From the NCBI GenBank assembly GCA_002086835.1, contig MVIG01000006.1:186001-250000 (forward strand): DNA of 64,000 nt, in the 5' to 3' direction. Both the position numbers and the translations under genes were made by a program. This document shows positions 9,271-19,900 of the stretch, piece by piece. The first letter of the stretch is position 1. Every line of letters starts with the position of its first letter. The stretch is from Mycolicibacterium porcinum. GTDB lineage: Bacteria > Actinomycetota > Actinomycetes > Mycobacteriales > Mycobacteriaceae. The notes beneath the pieces are model-generated. The model did not search any database and was not told where the DNA came from. It saw nothing but the letters and a program-made list of their open reading frames with translations.

Positions 9271-11598
9271 TTGCTCCATCGAATCGCCCATCTCGCCATC
9301 GCCGCACCGCGACGTGTCCTCGCGGTCGCCGCTTTGGTCATGGTGGCTGCGGGCGTCTTCGGCATCCCGGTGGCGAAGAGCCTTTCGGCCGGCGGTTTCC
9401 AGGATCCGACGTCGGAATCCGCGCAGGCCACCAGGCTGCTCTCGGACAAGTTCGCCCGCGGCGACATGCAGTTGGTCATCAGCCTGACCGACGACAACGC
9501 CGGAGCCGACAGTCCCGCGGCCCGAGCGGTCGGTACCGACATCGCAGCCAAGCTCAAGGCGTCGCCGTATGTCACCGAGGTCAGCTCGACGTGGACGGTG
9601 CCCGCGCCCGCGGCGGCCACGCTGGTCAGCAAGGACGGCAAGACCGGGCTCATCCTGGCCGGAATCACCGGCGGGGAGAGCGGCGCGCAGAAGCACGCCA
9701 AGGAACTCACCGACCAACTGGTGCACGACCGTGACGGCGTGACCGTGCGGGCGGGCGGCGAAGCGATGATCTATGTCCAGATCAACGGGCAGAGCGAAAG
9801 GGACCTCCTGATGATGGAGTCCATCGCGATCCCGCTGAGCTTCCTCGTGTTGGTGTGGGTGTTCGGCGGACTGCTCGCCGCCGCGTTGCCGCTGGCGGTC
9901 GGAGGCTTCGCGATCCTCGGCTCGCTGGCGGTGCTGCGCGGGTTCACGATGGTCACCGACGTGTCGATCTTCGCCCTCAATCTCACCGTCGCGATGGGGC
10001 TGGCGCTGGCCATCGACTACACGCTGTTGATCGTCAGCCGCTACCGCGATGAGTTGGCCGACGGCGTCGACCCGGACCGGGCGCTGGTGCGCACGATGGT
10101 CACCGCCGGACGCACCGTGCTGTTCTCCGCGATGACGGTGGCGCTGTCGATGGTGGCGATGGTGCTGTTCCCGATGTACTTCCTGAAGTCGTTCGCCTAC
10201 GCGGGTATCGCGGTGGTGGCGCTGGCGGCGTTCGCGGCCATCGTGGTGGCCCCGGCCGCCATTGCGTTGCTCGGCGATCGTCTGGACGCGTACGACGTGC
10301 GCCGCTTCCTCCGCCGAATCCTTGGCCGGCCCGAGCCCGTGGCCAAGCCCGTCGAGCAGACCTTCTGGTACCGCATGACCAAGCGGGTCATGCGCCGCTC
10401 GGTCCCCGTCGGCCTCGCCGTGATCGCGCTGCTGCTCATGCTGGGCGCACCCTTCCTCGGGATCAAGTGGGGCTTCCCCGACGACCGCGTGCTGCCGTCG
10501 TCGGCGTCGGCCCGCGAGGTGGGCGACGAGCTGCGCAACGATTTCGCCGTCGACTCCTCGACCGCCGTCACCGTGGTACTTCCCGACGTGGCCGGCCTTC
10601 GGCCCGCCGAGATCGACCGCTATGCAGGCGATCTCTCGCGTGCCGCTGCCGAGGTCTCGGTGTCCGCGCCCGGAGGTACCTTCGTCGACGGTCGCCGGGT
10701 CGGCCCGCCGACCTCGGGAACCGGAATCGCCGACGGCAGTGCGTATCTGACGATCGGCAGCAACGTGCCGTTGTTCAGTGACGCCTCCGAGGCCCAGCTC
10801 GACGCGCTGCACGCGGTGCCCGCGCCTACCGAGACGAAGTTCACCGGCATCGCACAGGTCAACCGGGACAGCTCCCAGGCGATCACGTCACGGCTGCCGA
10901 TGGTGCTCGGCATCATCGCCGCGATCACGTTCGTGCTGCTGTTCCTGCTCACCGGCAGCGTGGTGCTTCCGCTGAAGGCCTTGGTGCTCAACGTGTTGTC
11001 GCTCTCGGCGGCGTTCGGGGCACTGGTGTGGATCTTCCAGGACGGCCACCTCGGTGCGCTGGGCACCACGTCGACGGGCACCTTGGTCGCCAACCTGCCG
11101 GTGTTGTTGTTCTGCATCGCGTTCGGGTTGTCCATGGACTACGAGGTGTTCCTGGTGTCGCGGATCCGTGAGTTCTGGCTGGGGTCCGGGCAGACCAAAC
11201 CCGACGGCACCGAGATGTCCCCGCGGGAGCGGAATGACGAGAGTGTGGCGCTCGGCCTGGCCCGCACCGGCCGGGTGGTGACCGCCGCGGCGCTGCTGAT
11301 GTCGATCTCGTTCGCAGCCTTGATCGCCGCGCAGGTGGCCTTCATGCGGATGTTCGGTCTCGGCCTGACCATCGCGGTACTGGTCGACGCCACGTTGGTG
11401 CGCATGGTGTTGGTGCCGGCGTTCATGCATCTGATGGGGCAGTGGAACTGGTGGGCCCCGGCGCCGCTGGCCCGGCTGCACAAGCGATTCGGGATCAGTG
11501 AGTCAGGTCCTGCCGAGGCGGACCCCGGCGAGCCCGGCGACGTTCCACCCTGCGACGACAAGCGGGAACGGGCGGGCGCCGGAGTTACGGACGTTTAG
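9271..11598 (+). CDS. mmpL13: MmpL/RND-family transporter, MmpL13-like, undivided
   Basis: This inner-membrane RND transporter has 775 residues. Two repeats are visible, each with an N-terminal helix, an extracytoplasmic domain and a five-helix bundle. Helix-4 signatures are MGLALAIDYTLLIVSRYRDE in the first half and FGLSMDYEVFLVSRIREFW in the second, containing the Asp-Tyr pairs needed for proton relay. MmpL proteins export cell-envelope lipids or siderophores. The position after the Rv1144-like region and the length equal those of M. tuberculosis mmpL13a plus mmpL13b, which are split there. The TTG start at 9271 follows a GGGGAAGGA element. A TetR and a methyltransferase gene follow immediately. 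Confidence 0.88.
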   Translation: MLHRIAHLAIAAPRRVLAVAALVMVAAGVFGIPVAKSLSAGGFQDPTSESAQATRLLSDKFARGDMQLVISLTDDNAGADSPAARAVGTDIAAKLKASPYVTEVSSTWTVPAPAAATLVSKDGKTGLILAGITGGESGAQKHAKELTDQLVHDRDGVTVRAGGEAMIYVQINGQSERDLLMMESIAIPLSFLVLVWVFGGLLAAALPLAVGGFAILGSLAVLRGFTMVTDVSIFALNLTVAMGLALAIDYTLLIVSRYRDELADGVDPDRALVRTMVTAGRTVLFSAMTVALSMVAMVLFPMYFLKSFAYAGIAVVALAAFAAIVVAPAAIALLGDRLDAYDVRRFLRRILGRPEPVAKPVEQTFWYRMTKRVMRRSVPVGLAVIALLLMLGAPFLGIKWGFPDDRVLPSSASAREVGDELRNDFAVDSSTAVTVVLPDVAGLRPAEIDRYAGDLSRAAAEVSVSAPGGTFVDGRRVGPPTSGTGIADGSAYLTIGSNVPLFSDASEAQLDALHAVPAPTETKFTGIAQVNRDSSQAITSRLPMVLGIIAAITFVLLFLLTGSVVLPLKALVLNVLSLSAAFGALVWIFQDGHLGALGTTSTGTLVANLPVLLFCIAFGLSMDYEVFLVSRIREFWLGSGQTKPDGTEMSPRERNDESVALGLARTGRVVTAAALLMSISFAALIAAQVAFMRMFGLGLTIAVLVDATLVRMVLVPAFMHLMGQWNWWAPAPLARLHKRFGISESGPAEADPGEPGDVPPCDDKRERAGAGVTDV

Positions 11599-11599
11599 C

Positions 11600-12304
11600 A
11601 TGCCGATCCAACCCCGTAAACGACGTCGCGCACCGCGCGGCTCCGGTGAGCTGCTCCGCGATCAGATCCTTGATGCCACAACCGAATTGCTGTTGGAGAC
11701 CGGTCACGCCAAGGCGGTGTCGATCCGGTCGGTGGCGCAGCGGGTCGGGGTGACCCCGCCGTCGATCTACCTGCATTTCGCCGACAAGGACGCGTTGCTG
11801 GACGCAGTGTGCTCACGGTACTTCGAGAAGCTCGACGAGGAGATGCAGCGGGCGGCCGCCGATCACGGCTCGTCCATCGAGGTGTTGCGTGCCCAGGGCC
11901 ACGCATACGTGAACTTCGCCAGGCGCACGCCGGAGTTGTACCGGCTGGCGACGATGGGGGAGGGCAGGCCCGGCAGCGACGTCGACGTGACCCTCAACAG
12001 CTCCGCGTTCCAGCACATGCGCGCTGCCATCGAAGCGCTGATCGCCGAGGGTGTGTACCCCGCCGGCGATGCCACGATGCTGGCGCTCGAACTGTGGACC
12101 GCCGCGCACGGGGTGGCCGCCATTCTGATCTCCAAACCGTATCTGCCGTGGGGAGATGTCCAGGAGTTCACCGACCGTGTGCTGCGGGCGGTGTGCACCG
12201 GCCAGATCGTCTCGGGGATCATCGGAACCGACCTCGGGCCCGCCGAGACCATCGCCCGGTTGAGGGGATTCGCCAGTGAGTACGCCGATGGAGGAGCACT
12301 GTGA
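11600..12304 (+). CDS. TetR family regulator downstream of mmpL
   Basis: This is a 234-residue TetR protein: helix-turn-helix VSIRSVAQRVGVTPPSIYLHF near residues 35-55 and a TetR_C_33/WHG-like C-terminal domain. The ATG overlaps the vicinity of the mmpL stop by one base, and its own stop overlaps the GTG of the next gene (GTGA), so mmpL, tetR and the methyltransferase form one operon. Autogenous repression through the palindrome at 9230 is a reasonable inference. MmpL operons are frequently controlled by a linked TetR protein. Confidence 0.88.
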   Translation: MPIQPRKRRRAPRGSGELLRDQILDATTELLLETGHAKAVSIRSVAQRVGVTPPSIYLHFADKDALLDAVCSRYFEKLDEEMQRAAADHGSSIEVLRAQGHAYVNFARRTPELYRLATMGEGRPGSDVDVTLNSSAFQHMRAAIEALIAEGVYPAGDATMLALELWTAAHGVAAILISKPYLPWGDVQEFTDRVLRAVCTGQIVSGIIGTDLGPAETIARLRGFASEYADGGAL

Positions 12305-12936
12305 CTGACAAGACCGTCGACAATCCGTTCTTCGCCCGGGTCTGGAAGACATTGTCGAGTTCGGAGCCGAAGGCGCTGCGGCGGCTGCGCGGTGAGAACC
12401 TCGCCGGGCTCAGCGGCCGTGTTTTGGAGATCGGCGCGGGCACCGGGACCAACTTTGCCTTCTATCCGCCGACGGTGACCGAGGTGGTGGCCATCGAGCC
12501 CGAACGTCACCTCGCGGAGGTGGCCCGCGCCGCGGCGGCCAATGCGCCGGTGTGGGTGACGGTCACCAGCGACACCGCCGAGCAGTTCAGCAGCGCCGAA
12601 CCGTTCGACGCGGTGGTCTGCTCGTTGGTGCTGTGCTCTATCGATCAACCGGATGCTGTTCTACAGCAGCTGTTTTCGCTACTGCGCCCGGGCGGTGAGC
12701 TGCGGTATCTGGAGCATGTCGCGGGCAGCGGTTGGCGAGCCCGGATGCAGCGCGTGGCCGATGCCACGGTGTGGCCGCGGTTGTTCGGAAACTGCCATAC
12801 CCATCGGCACACCGAACAGGCCATCGCAGGCAGCGGGTTCGAGGTCGCTTCCGCACACCGTGAACTGGCCATGCCGGCTTGGGTGCCGCTGCCGGTGACG
12901 GAGTTCGCCATCGGCCGAGCGGTCAGGCCTGCTTAG
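12301..12936 (+). CDS. class I SAM-dependent methyltransferase (Rv1147-like)
   Basis: This is a 211-residue Methyltransf_11-type enzyme. Motif I is [15 protein letters not shown] (residues about 42-56), the acidic residue after strand 2 is in VVAIEPE, and motif II is [12 protein letters not shown]. It is annotated as phosphatidylethanolamine N-methyltransferase-like in related genomes, but the substrate is unproven. It is translationally coupled to the TetR gene through a 4-bp overlap and ends with a 14-bp tail-to-tail overlap with the sirtuin gene. A role in modifying or handling the lipid cargo of the MmpL transporter is possible. Confidence 0.85.
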   Translation: MTDKTVDNPFFARVWKTLSSSEPKALRRLRGENLAGLSGRVLEIGAGTGTNFAFYPPTVTEVVAIEPERHLAEVARAAAANAPVWVTVTSDTAEQFSSAEPFDAVVCSLVLCSIDQPDAVLQQLFSLLRPGGELRYLEHVAGSGWRARMQRVADATVWPRLFGNCHTHRHTEQAIAGSGFEVASAHRELAMPAWVPLPVTEFAIGRAVRPA

Positions 12937-13648
12937 ACCCCAGCAGTGCGGGCAACCGCTGCAGCAGGTGCGGCAGGGAGCCGGCCGCGGTCTCGCGTAG
13001 TGAGATCGTCGCGCTGTCGGTCAGCGGGGTGCGCTCGGGGTTGACCTCGACCACCACGGTGCCCGCGGCGACCGCGGCTTCGGCCAGGCCCGCCGCGGGA
13101 TAGACGACCGAGCTGGTGCCCACCACGATCACCACGTCGGCATTGCCGACGGCCTGTACCGACCGTTGCCAGGCGTCGTCGGGCAACGGCTCGCCGAACC
13201 ACACGACGCTCGGCCGGATCAGGCCGCCGCACGGGCAGACCGGGGGTTCGATGGTCTCGACCGGCTCCGGCATTTCGGGAAGAACGCCCTCGAACCTCGA
13301 ACCGCAAGCATCGCAACGGAACTCGAACAAGTTGCCGTGCAGGTGGTAGACGTTTGTGCTGCCGGCGCGCTCGTGCAGGTTGTCGACGTTCTGGGTGATG
13401 ACGTGTACATCGGCGAAGTCCTGCCAGGCGGCGACGGCCCGATGCCCGTCATTGGGTTGCACGTGGGCCATCATGTAGTGGCGCCACAGATACCAGGCCC
13501 AGACCTTTTCGGGATGCCGCTGCCAGCCTTCGACGCTGGAAATTTCGTATGGGTCGACCTTTGCCCACAGCCCCGTTTCGACGTCGCGGAACGTCGGCAC
13601 ACCGCTTTCGGCCGAGATCCCGGCACCGGACAGGACAGTCACTTGCAC
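12923..13648 (-). CDS. cobB: NAD-dependent protein deacylase, class III sirtuin (Rv1151c-like)
   Basis: This is a Sir2 deacylase of 241 residues. Visible are the NAD-binding GAGISAESG (residues 8-16), QNVDN (86-90), the catalytic His104 in HLHGN, four zinc cysteines (CDAC at 112/115; CPC at 138/140), and GTSSVVYPA. Tyr53 and Arg56 in WYLWRHY form the Y-x-x-R pair that marks class III sirtuins, which favour succinyl/malonyl-lysine as well as acetyl-lysine. The GTG at 13648, giving [12 protein letters not shown], matches the mycobacterial start; a much longer open frame upstream is spurious. It is divergent from a GntR gene only 36 bp away. Confidence 0.93.
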   Translation of the reverse strand: MQVTVLSGAGISAESGVPTFRDVETGLWAKVDPYEISSVEGWQRHPEKVWAWYLWRHYMMAHVQPNDGHRAVAAWQDFADVHVITQNVDNLHERAGSTNVYHLHGNLFEFRCDACGSRFEGVLPEMPEPVETIEPPVCPCGGLIRPSVVWFGEPLPDDAWQRSVQAVGNADVVIVVGTSSVVYPAAGLAEAAVAAGTVVVEVNPERTPLTDSATISLRETAAGSLPHLLQRLPALLGSKQA

Positions 13649-13684
13649 ATCACCAACGTAGTCGGTTTGGGTGATACTGAGCAT

Positions 13685-14050
13685 GTGGGTGAGTTGGGGG
13701 ATTGGGTACTGGTTGATGCGAGCGCGGACAAACCGCTGTTCGATCAGCTCAGGATCCAGATTATCGACGGAATAAGGCAGGGGCGCCTGGCGCCGGGTAC
13801 CCGGCTGCCGACGGTGCGTGAATTGGCCGGGAAGGTCGGGCTCGCGGTCAACACCGTGGCCAGGGCATATCGCGAGTTGGAGTCGGCAGGCGTCTTGGAG
13901 ACCCGAGGGCGGTACGGGACGTTCGTCGCGCGGGCGGATCCGGCCGATGCCGCGATGGCCGCGGCCGCGCACTCGTTCGCCGAGGCCGCGCGTGCGCTGG
14001 GGATCGGCAAGTCCGACGCCCTGCGCTATCTGGACACGGCATTTGATTGA
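13685..14050 (+). CDS. GntR family regulator, YtrA-like (Rv1152-like)
   Basis: This is a compact 121-residue protein with a winged helix GntR domain ([50 protein letters not shown]) and only a short C-terminal helical tail, the layout of the YtrA subfamily. The GTG at 13685, giving [16 protein letters not shown], matches the M. tuberculosis protein start. YtrA-type regulators usually control neighbouring transport genes and themselves. Here the only close neighbour is the divergent sirtuin, with promoters squeezed into 36 bp, so at least one transcript is probably leaderless or nearly so. Confidence 0.88.
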   Translation: MGELGDWVLVDASADKPLFDQLRIQIIDGIRQGRLAPGTRLPTVRELAGKVGLAVNTVARAYRELESAGVLETRGRYGTFVARADPADAAMAAAAHSFAEAARALGIGKSDALRYLDTAFD

Positions 14051-14055
14051 CCGGC

Positions 14056-15285
14056 TCAGCCGGTCGTGTTGCCGCGCCAGCGCAGCACGTCCAGTGCGAC
14101 GGCGACCGCGACGCTGTTCTCGGTGAGCGGGCGGGGCAGGAGTTCGTCGGCGCGGGCCAGCCGGCGCAGCAGCGTATTGCGATGCAGGTACAGCCGCGCC
14201 GCGGCGCGCGAGGCGTTGCACTGCTCGTTGACGAATACCCTTACCGTTTCCTGTAATTCGACGTCGGCCGACTCGAACGCGCCGAGCGCGTGGCTGACGA
14301 ATTCGGCGGCGCGATCGGGTTCGGCGGTGATCAGTGCGACCAGTTCGACGTCGGCGAACTGTGCGATCTGTTGCGTGGAATGCAGCCGGGCCATCATCTG
14401 CTGAGTGGTGATCGCGTCGAAGTGGCTGCGCCGGAAGCCATCCAGCCCGTCAGCGACCGGCCCGACGGCGATGCGGACGCCGTCCAGTTCTTCGGCGGCG
14501 CGGGTCAGCGCCTGGAACCCGTGCTGGGTGTCCGAGCTGCCTGCCGCCCACACCCAGCGGGTGGCAGTGCTGGCCAGCACGCTCAACGGCCGCGGGTCGC
14601 CGCAGTCCTGGCCGAAGGCCTCGGCGGCCCGGTCCAACCCGGACATGTCGCCCCCTGGGTCCTCGCTCCAGATCACCGCCGCGGTGTGCGCCCCGGTCAA
14701 CGCGTGGCCCAGTCGTGCTTCGGCCCGCTGCCGGGGGATAGGGGCACCCTCGAGCAGAAGCGCAACGGTCTCGCGCCGTTCGGCGTGGGTGCCGCGGGTC
14801 AGGTCCTCGCGTTCGAGCTCGATCTGGGCGGCGATGCCGGCCAGAGTGGCATCGACGAACGCGCTGATGGACTGTGAGCAGACATCCAGCATCTCGTGTA
14901 GCTCGCCAGGGTCGGACGTCAGCTCGAACGCGATTTCCATGAGCCGGCGCCACGCCACCCCCTCACCGACCCGGTAGGCATCGAGCGGAAACTCGTTGAC
15001 ACCGCGGCGCACCAGTTCCCGCGCGATGCTCAGCGGTTCGGGCCCGGTGTTCGGCGGCACCGGGGCGCCCGGGTCACGCACATTCGCGCTGCCCCAGAAG
15101 AACAGGTTGGCGTGGTTGCTGCGGACGACCGCGGCGGCGAGTTCGGGGTCGGACGCGATTGCCGGACTGGCGGCCAGGACCGCGGCATCGAACTCGTCGA
15201 GCCAGTCCTGGCGTGGGTTGAGGACGATCTGGGCGCACTGCCGGATCAGGTCCTGCACCCGCTGCGACGGTAGCTGCCACACCAT
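14056..15285 (-). CDS. PucR/CdaR family transcriptional regulator
   Basis: The protein has about 409 residues and ends with the PucR-type HTH_30 ([20 protein letters not shown]... [19 protein letters not shown]), preceded by a GGDEF-like/CdaR middle region. Several in-frame starts exist (15342, 15321, 15285). The ATG at 15285, giving [13 protein letters not shown], is preferred because a perfect palindrome at 15304-15320 would otherwise lie inside the coding sequence. It is divergent from the Baeyer-Villiger monooxygenase/P450 operon and is the obvious candidate to control it. The effector is unknown. It converges with the GntR gene, 5 bp apart. Confidence 0.85.
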   Translation of the reverse strand: MVWQLPSQRVQDLIRQCAQIVLNPRQDWLDEFDAAVLAASPAIASDPELAAAVVRSNHANLFFWGSANVRDPGAPVPPNTGPEPLSIARELVRRGVNEFPLDAYRVGEGVAWRRLMEIAFELTSDPGELHEMLDVCSQSISAFVDATLAGIAAQIELEREDLTRGTHAERRETVALLLEGAPIPRQRAEARLGHALTGAHTAAVIWSEDPGGDMSGLDRAAEAFGQDCGDPRPLSVLASTATRWVWAAGSSDTQHGFQALTRAAEELDGVRIAVGPVADGLDGFRRSHFDAITTQQMMARLHSTQQIAQFADVELVALITAEPDRAAEFVSHALGAFESADVELQETVRVFVNEQCNASRAAARLYLHRNTLLRRLARADELLPRPLTENSVAVAVALDVLRWRGNTTG

Positions 15286-15303
15286 CAGCACAGCGTAGAA
15301 CGG

Positions 15304-15320
15304 TGGTGCAAAGTGCACCA
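15304..15320. promoter_or_regulatory. 17-bp palindrome between PucR gene and monooxygenase operon
   Basis: TGGTGCA-AAG-TGCACCA is a perfect 7-bp inverted repeat with a 3-bp spacer. It sits about 20 bp upstream of the chosen PucR start and about 67 bp upstream of the monooxygenase start, a fitting place for an operator controlling both directions. Confidence 0.55.
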
Positions 15321-15386
15321 TCAGGAGTCCGATGTTTGGCATTTCCGACCTTGGGGTGACAGCGGCGCTACCGCAACCATTGAGAC

Positions 15387-16901
15387 ATGAACCACACCGA
15401 CCACGTCGACGTACTCATCATCGGCGCCGGCATCTCCGGCATCGGTGCCGCCTACTACCTGCAGCGCGAACACCCCGGGCGCAGCTACGCGATCCTGGAG
15501 GCCCGCGGTGCTACCGGTGGCACCTGGGACCTGTTCCGCTATCCGGGCATTCGGTCGGACTCCGACCTGCACACCTTCGGCTACGAGTTCAAGCCGTGGC
15601 GTGACGAGCATGCCATCGCCACGGCCGACAAGATCCTGGCCTACCTCCGCGAGACCGTCTCGGAGAACGGCATCGACCGCCACATCCGGTTCCACCACAA
15701 GGTGCTCGGCGCGGCCTGGGATACCGCGCAGGCGCGCTGGACAGTGGACATCGAGCGCGCCGACCGCGAAGGCGGGGACGCCGAGCTGATCCAGATCAGC
15801 GCCGACTGGCTGTTCTGTGGTGGTGGGTACTACCGCTACGACCAGGGCTACACCCCGCACTTCGAGGGACAGGAGCGGTTCGCCGGCCAGATCGTGCACC
15901 CCCAGCACTGGCCCGAGGACCTCGACTACGCAGGCAAGAAGGTCGTGGTGATCGGCAGCGGTGCCACCGCGGTCACGCTGGTCCCGTCGATGGCGCCGAC
16001 GGCCGGGCACGTGACCATGCTGCAGCGCTCACCCACCTACGTGCTGCCCGTCCCGGCCAAGGACGGCTTCGCCAACACCGCCAAACGACTCCTGGGCGAT
16101 CGTCGCGGCTACGCGGTGGCGCGGCGCAAGAACATCATCAAGCAGCGCGCCGTCTACACGCTGTGCCAGAAGTACCCCGCTGCGGCCCGGCGGCTGATCC
16201 GGAAGGTCAATGCCGCCCAGCTGCCCAAGGGATACCCGGTCGACGAGCACTTCGCGCCCCGCTACAACCCGTGGGACCAGCGGCTGTGCGCCGTGCCCGA
16301 CGGCGACCTGTTCAAGGCGATCAGCAACGGCAGCGCCTCGGTGGTCACCGACCGCATCGCGACGTTCACGGAGAAGGGCATCCTGCTGGAGTCCGGACGC
16401 GAGCTCGACGCCGACATCATCGTCACCGCAACGGGTCTGAACATCCAGCTGTTCGGCGGGATGACGCTGACGGTCGATGGGAAACCGGTGGACCTCGCCG
16501 ACACCGTGGCCTACAAGGGCATCATGCTCTCGGGTGTGCCGAACTTCGCGTTCGCGTTCGGCTACACCAACTCGTCGTGGACGCTCAAGGTCGGGCTGCT
16601 CTGCGAGCACTTCTGCCGACTGCTGAAGCACATGGACGACAACGGTTTTGACAGCGTGCGGCCGGAGTTCGCCGGTGGCCACACCCGCCCGCTGCTCGAC
16701 TTCGGTGCCGGATACGTGCAGCGGGTGCTCGACGAGATTCCCCGCCAAGGCGTCGACGGGCCGTGGCAGATGACCATGAACTACACGCTGGACGCCGAGA
16801 CGCTGCGGAACGGGCCGGTCGAGGATTCCGCCCTGCGGTTCGGATCCCGGCGCACAGCCGGTGATCTGGACCGGACGCCCGAGCTCGTTCCTCGAGGCTG
16901 A
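15387..16901 (+). CDS. Baeyer-Villiger flavin monooxygenase (EthA/MymA-like)
   Basis: This FAD/NADPH-dependent type I monooxygenase has 504 residues. The FAD site GAGISGIGAAYYL (residues about 13-25), the Baeyer-Villiger fingerprint FAGQIVHPQHWP (about 165-176, F-x-G-x3-H-x3-W-P), and the NADPH site VIGSGATAV are all present, with a late ATG motif (TATGLN). EthA and MymA of M. tuberculosis belong to this group and act on ketones, fatty-acid-derived substrates and thioamide drugs. It is followed 40 bp later by a self-sufficient P450, so the two probably act in sequence on an alkane, fatty acid or ketone. Confidence 0.93.
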   Translation: MNHTDHVDVLIIGAGISGIGAAYYLQREHPGRSYAILEARGATGGTWDLFRYPGIRSDSDLHTFGYEFKPWRDEHAIATADKILAYLRETVSENGIDRHIRFHHKVLGAAWDTAQARWTVDIERADREGGDAELIQISADWLFCGGGYYRYDQGYTPHFEGQERFAGQIVHPQHWPEDLDYAGKKVVVIGSGATAVTLVPSMAPTAGHVTMLQRSPTYVLPVPAKDGFANTAKRLLGDRRGYAVARRKNIIKQRAVYTLCQKYPAAARRLIRKVNAAQLPKGYPVDEHFAPRYNPWDQRLCAVPDGDLFKAISNGSASVVTDRIATFTEKGILLESGRELDADIIVTATGLNIQLFGGMTLTVDGKPVDLADTVAYKGIMLSGVPNFAFAFGYTNSSWTLKVGLLCEHFCRLLKHMDDNGFDSVRPEFAGGHTRPLLDFGAGYVQRVLDEIPRQGVDGPWQMTMNYTLDAETLRNGPVEDSALRFGSRRTAGDLDRTPELVPRG

Positions 16902-16941
16902 TTCTCAGGGACAGCACACGCGGCGTGGCTAAGCTCGCGCC

Positions 16942-19900
16942 ATGGAGACGTTCTCGCCGGCGGTGCCACCCGAGATCGACGGAGTGCCCTCGGCTGTCGG
17001 CGTGGAACTACCGCACGGTCCGGTGCCGGGCCGCCCCTACGCGCTGCCCGCCGACCTGCTCGCCGAACGGTACGGGCCGCTGTACTACGCCGACTTCGCC
17101 GGCAGCCGGCGGCTCTACGCGTGCTCGTTGGCGTTGGTCGACGAACTGTGCGACGAGACTCGGTTCGCCAAAGGCATCACCGACCGCCTGGACCGCTTCC
17201 GCGTGCTGGCCGGCAACGGCTTGTTCACCGCCTATCCGGGGGAGGACGGGTGGCAGCAGGCGCACGATGTCCTGATTCCCGGTTTCAGCTTCAGCGGCCT
17301 GCGCAGCTACCACCCGGCCATGCTCGACATCAATCGCCAGCTCATCGCACTGTGGGACAAAGCCGCCGGGCAGCACCTGGTCGACGTTGCCGGTGACCTG
17401 GCCAAGCTCGCCATGGACACCGTCGGGCTGGCCGGGTTCGGGGCGCGGTTCGACTCGTATCACCAGGACCGGCTTGCCGATATCCCCGCCAGCTTCGCCG
17501 CCGCGCTGGAGCAGATCATCACGCCGGGCGGCGGCGACCCGCAGGTGTTCGCGACCGAGCGGGACAAGCTGTTCGGCTTCGTCGACGACCTCATCGCCGG
17601 GCACCGAGCGGGCGCGGTCGAGATCGACGATCTGCTCGCCCTGATGCTGCGCCCAGGGGCCGACGGGACCCCGCCGCTCGACTACGACCTCGTCCGCAAC
17701 CAGATCATGACGTTCATGATCGCCGGGCAGGACACCACCTCGACCCTGATGCCCACCGCGCTGTACAGCATCGTCAAGAACCCGGCGGTGCTGCACCGGG
17801 CGTGCCTCGAGGTGGACGCGGTCTTCGGGCCCGACGACGACCATGTGCCCGCGTTCGACGAGATCGGCAGGCTCACCTACATCCGCCAGATCGTCGACGA
17901 GACGCTGCGATTGTCCCCGCCGGTCCGGGAGTTCGACCGAATGGCCTTGGCGGACACGGTGATCGGTGGCACGTATCCGGTGCGCAGGGGCGAGATCGTC
18001 ACCGTGACGACGTCGGCTCTGCATCGTCAGCCCGAATGGGGCGACAACGTCGACATCTTCGACCCGGACCGGTTCGCCGCCGAGCGCACCGCAGCCCGGC
18101 CGGTCAACCTGTTCAAGCCGTTCGGCACCGGTGCCCGGTCCTGCATCGGCCGTCAGTTCGCCTTGCACGAGGCGACGATGGCGTTGGCCACGCTGGTGCA
18201 TCGGTACCGCTTCCTGGACGTCGAGCACTACCAACTGCGCACGCACAGCGATCTGCTGCGCAAACCGGTCGGATTCCACCTCGCCCTGGTGCGGCGCACA
18301 CCCCCGGAACGTCAGCACGCCACGGTCGCCGCGCCGGAGCCGGCCTCGGCGGCACGTCCGCGCGCAGCGGCCGCACCGGGGTCGAAAGTGACTGTGCTGC
18401 ACGGCTCCAACCTCGGCAACTGCCGGTCACTGGCGCAGCAACTGGCCGATGAGGCCACCGACCTCGGTTACCAGACCACGGTGGCCCCGCTCGACACGGC
18501 GGCCGGAGCGCTGCCGTCAGACGGGGCACTGGTGGTGGTCGCCGCGTCCTACAACGGGCAGCCCACCGACGACGCGCGGCACTTCGTCGAATGGCTGGAC
18601 GCTGCCGACACGCCAGCGCAACCGGCGATTCCGTACGCGATCCTAGGGGTCGGAGACCGGAACTGGGCCGAGACGTACCAGACCATTCCGAAGCAGATTG
18701 ATCGGCGGCTGTCGGAACTGGTTGGCCCACCGCTCATTCCACGGGGTGAGGCAGACACGTCGGGCGATTTCGCCGGGAGCGTCGAAGACTTCTCGGCGGC
18801 GCTCTGGGATGCTCTCGCTCCCACCGATGGCCTACCGGTGCCCGCTGAGTCGGCCGAAGATGAACCTCTCTACGAGTTGCGTGCGATCGACGGACCTGTG
18901 ACGTCGGCGATCGACGCGCGTTTCGAGGTGCAGCCGGCCACGGTGCTCGACAATGTGGCCCTGGTCGAGTCCGACAACCAGATGGGAAATGCCAAGCGGC
19001 TCGTCCGGATAGCTCTTCCCGATGACCTCGAGTACCAGACCGGTGACCACCTCACCGTCCTGCCGGACAACAGCCCGGAACTCGTCGACGAGGTCGCCGA
19101 GCTGTTGGAACTCCGGCTCGACCGCCGGATATCGGTCAATCCGCGGCGCAGCACCCGCCGCGCCATCGCCATCGACCGGGAAGTCAGCGTGCGGGAGCTG
19201 CTCACGCACTTCATCGAACTCCGCAAACCCGCCAGCCGCAGTCAGCTGCTGCGGCTGGCGGCGGCCAACCCGTGTCCGCCGGAGCGCGCGGCCCTGACCG
19301 AGCTCGCCGAGCATCCCGAGACCCGGGCCATGTGCGTCACCGAATGTCTGGCCGAGTTCCCCGCGACCGAACTGTCACGGGCCGAGCTGCTGGAGCTGTT
19401 CGAGCCGATGGCGCCCCGGCACTACTCGATCGCCTCGTCGGCCCGGCGGGTGCCGCGTGAGGTCGAACTGGTGGTCAGCGTGCTGGAAGGCCCGGCCCGC
19501 TCCGGCTACGGAGTCTTCCGAGGGGTGTCGTCCAGTTATCTCGCCGATGCCGTGCCGGGACAACAGATCCGGATGCGCGTGGACAGTGCGCGCCGGGCGT
19601 TCCGGGCCGGTGCGGAGCCCGCGAAGAACGTCATCCTGGTCGGTGCCGGAACCGGGGTCGCCCCGTTCCGGGGCTTCATCGGGGACCGGGTGGCGGCGCA
19701 GACAGCGGGCGAACCGTACACGTCGGCACTGTGTTTCTTCGGTGTCCGTCACCCGGACGTCGACTATCTGTTCCGCGACGAATTCGAGGCGGCTGAACGC
19801 GCAGGCTTGGTGCGGATGCGCCCGGCATTCTCACGGCGTCCCGAAGACGAGATCCGCTATGTGCAGGATCGGATCACGGCTGACGCCGACGAGGTCTGGG

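Noticed and set aside
9238..10812. 524-codon minus-strand open frame opposite mmpL
   Set aside because: The His/Arg/Asp/Gly-rich composition is typical of antisense frames in GC-rich DNA. The plus strand encodes a clear MmpL protein.
13649..14221. N-terminal extension of the sirtuin frame
   Set aside because: It runs antisense through the GntR gene and lacks sirtuin-like sequence. Homologues start at the GTG near 13648.
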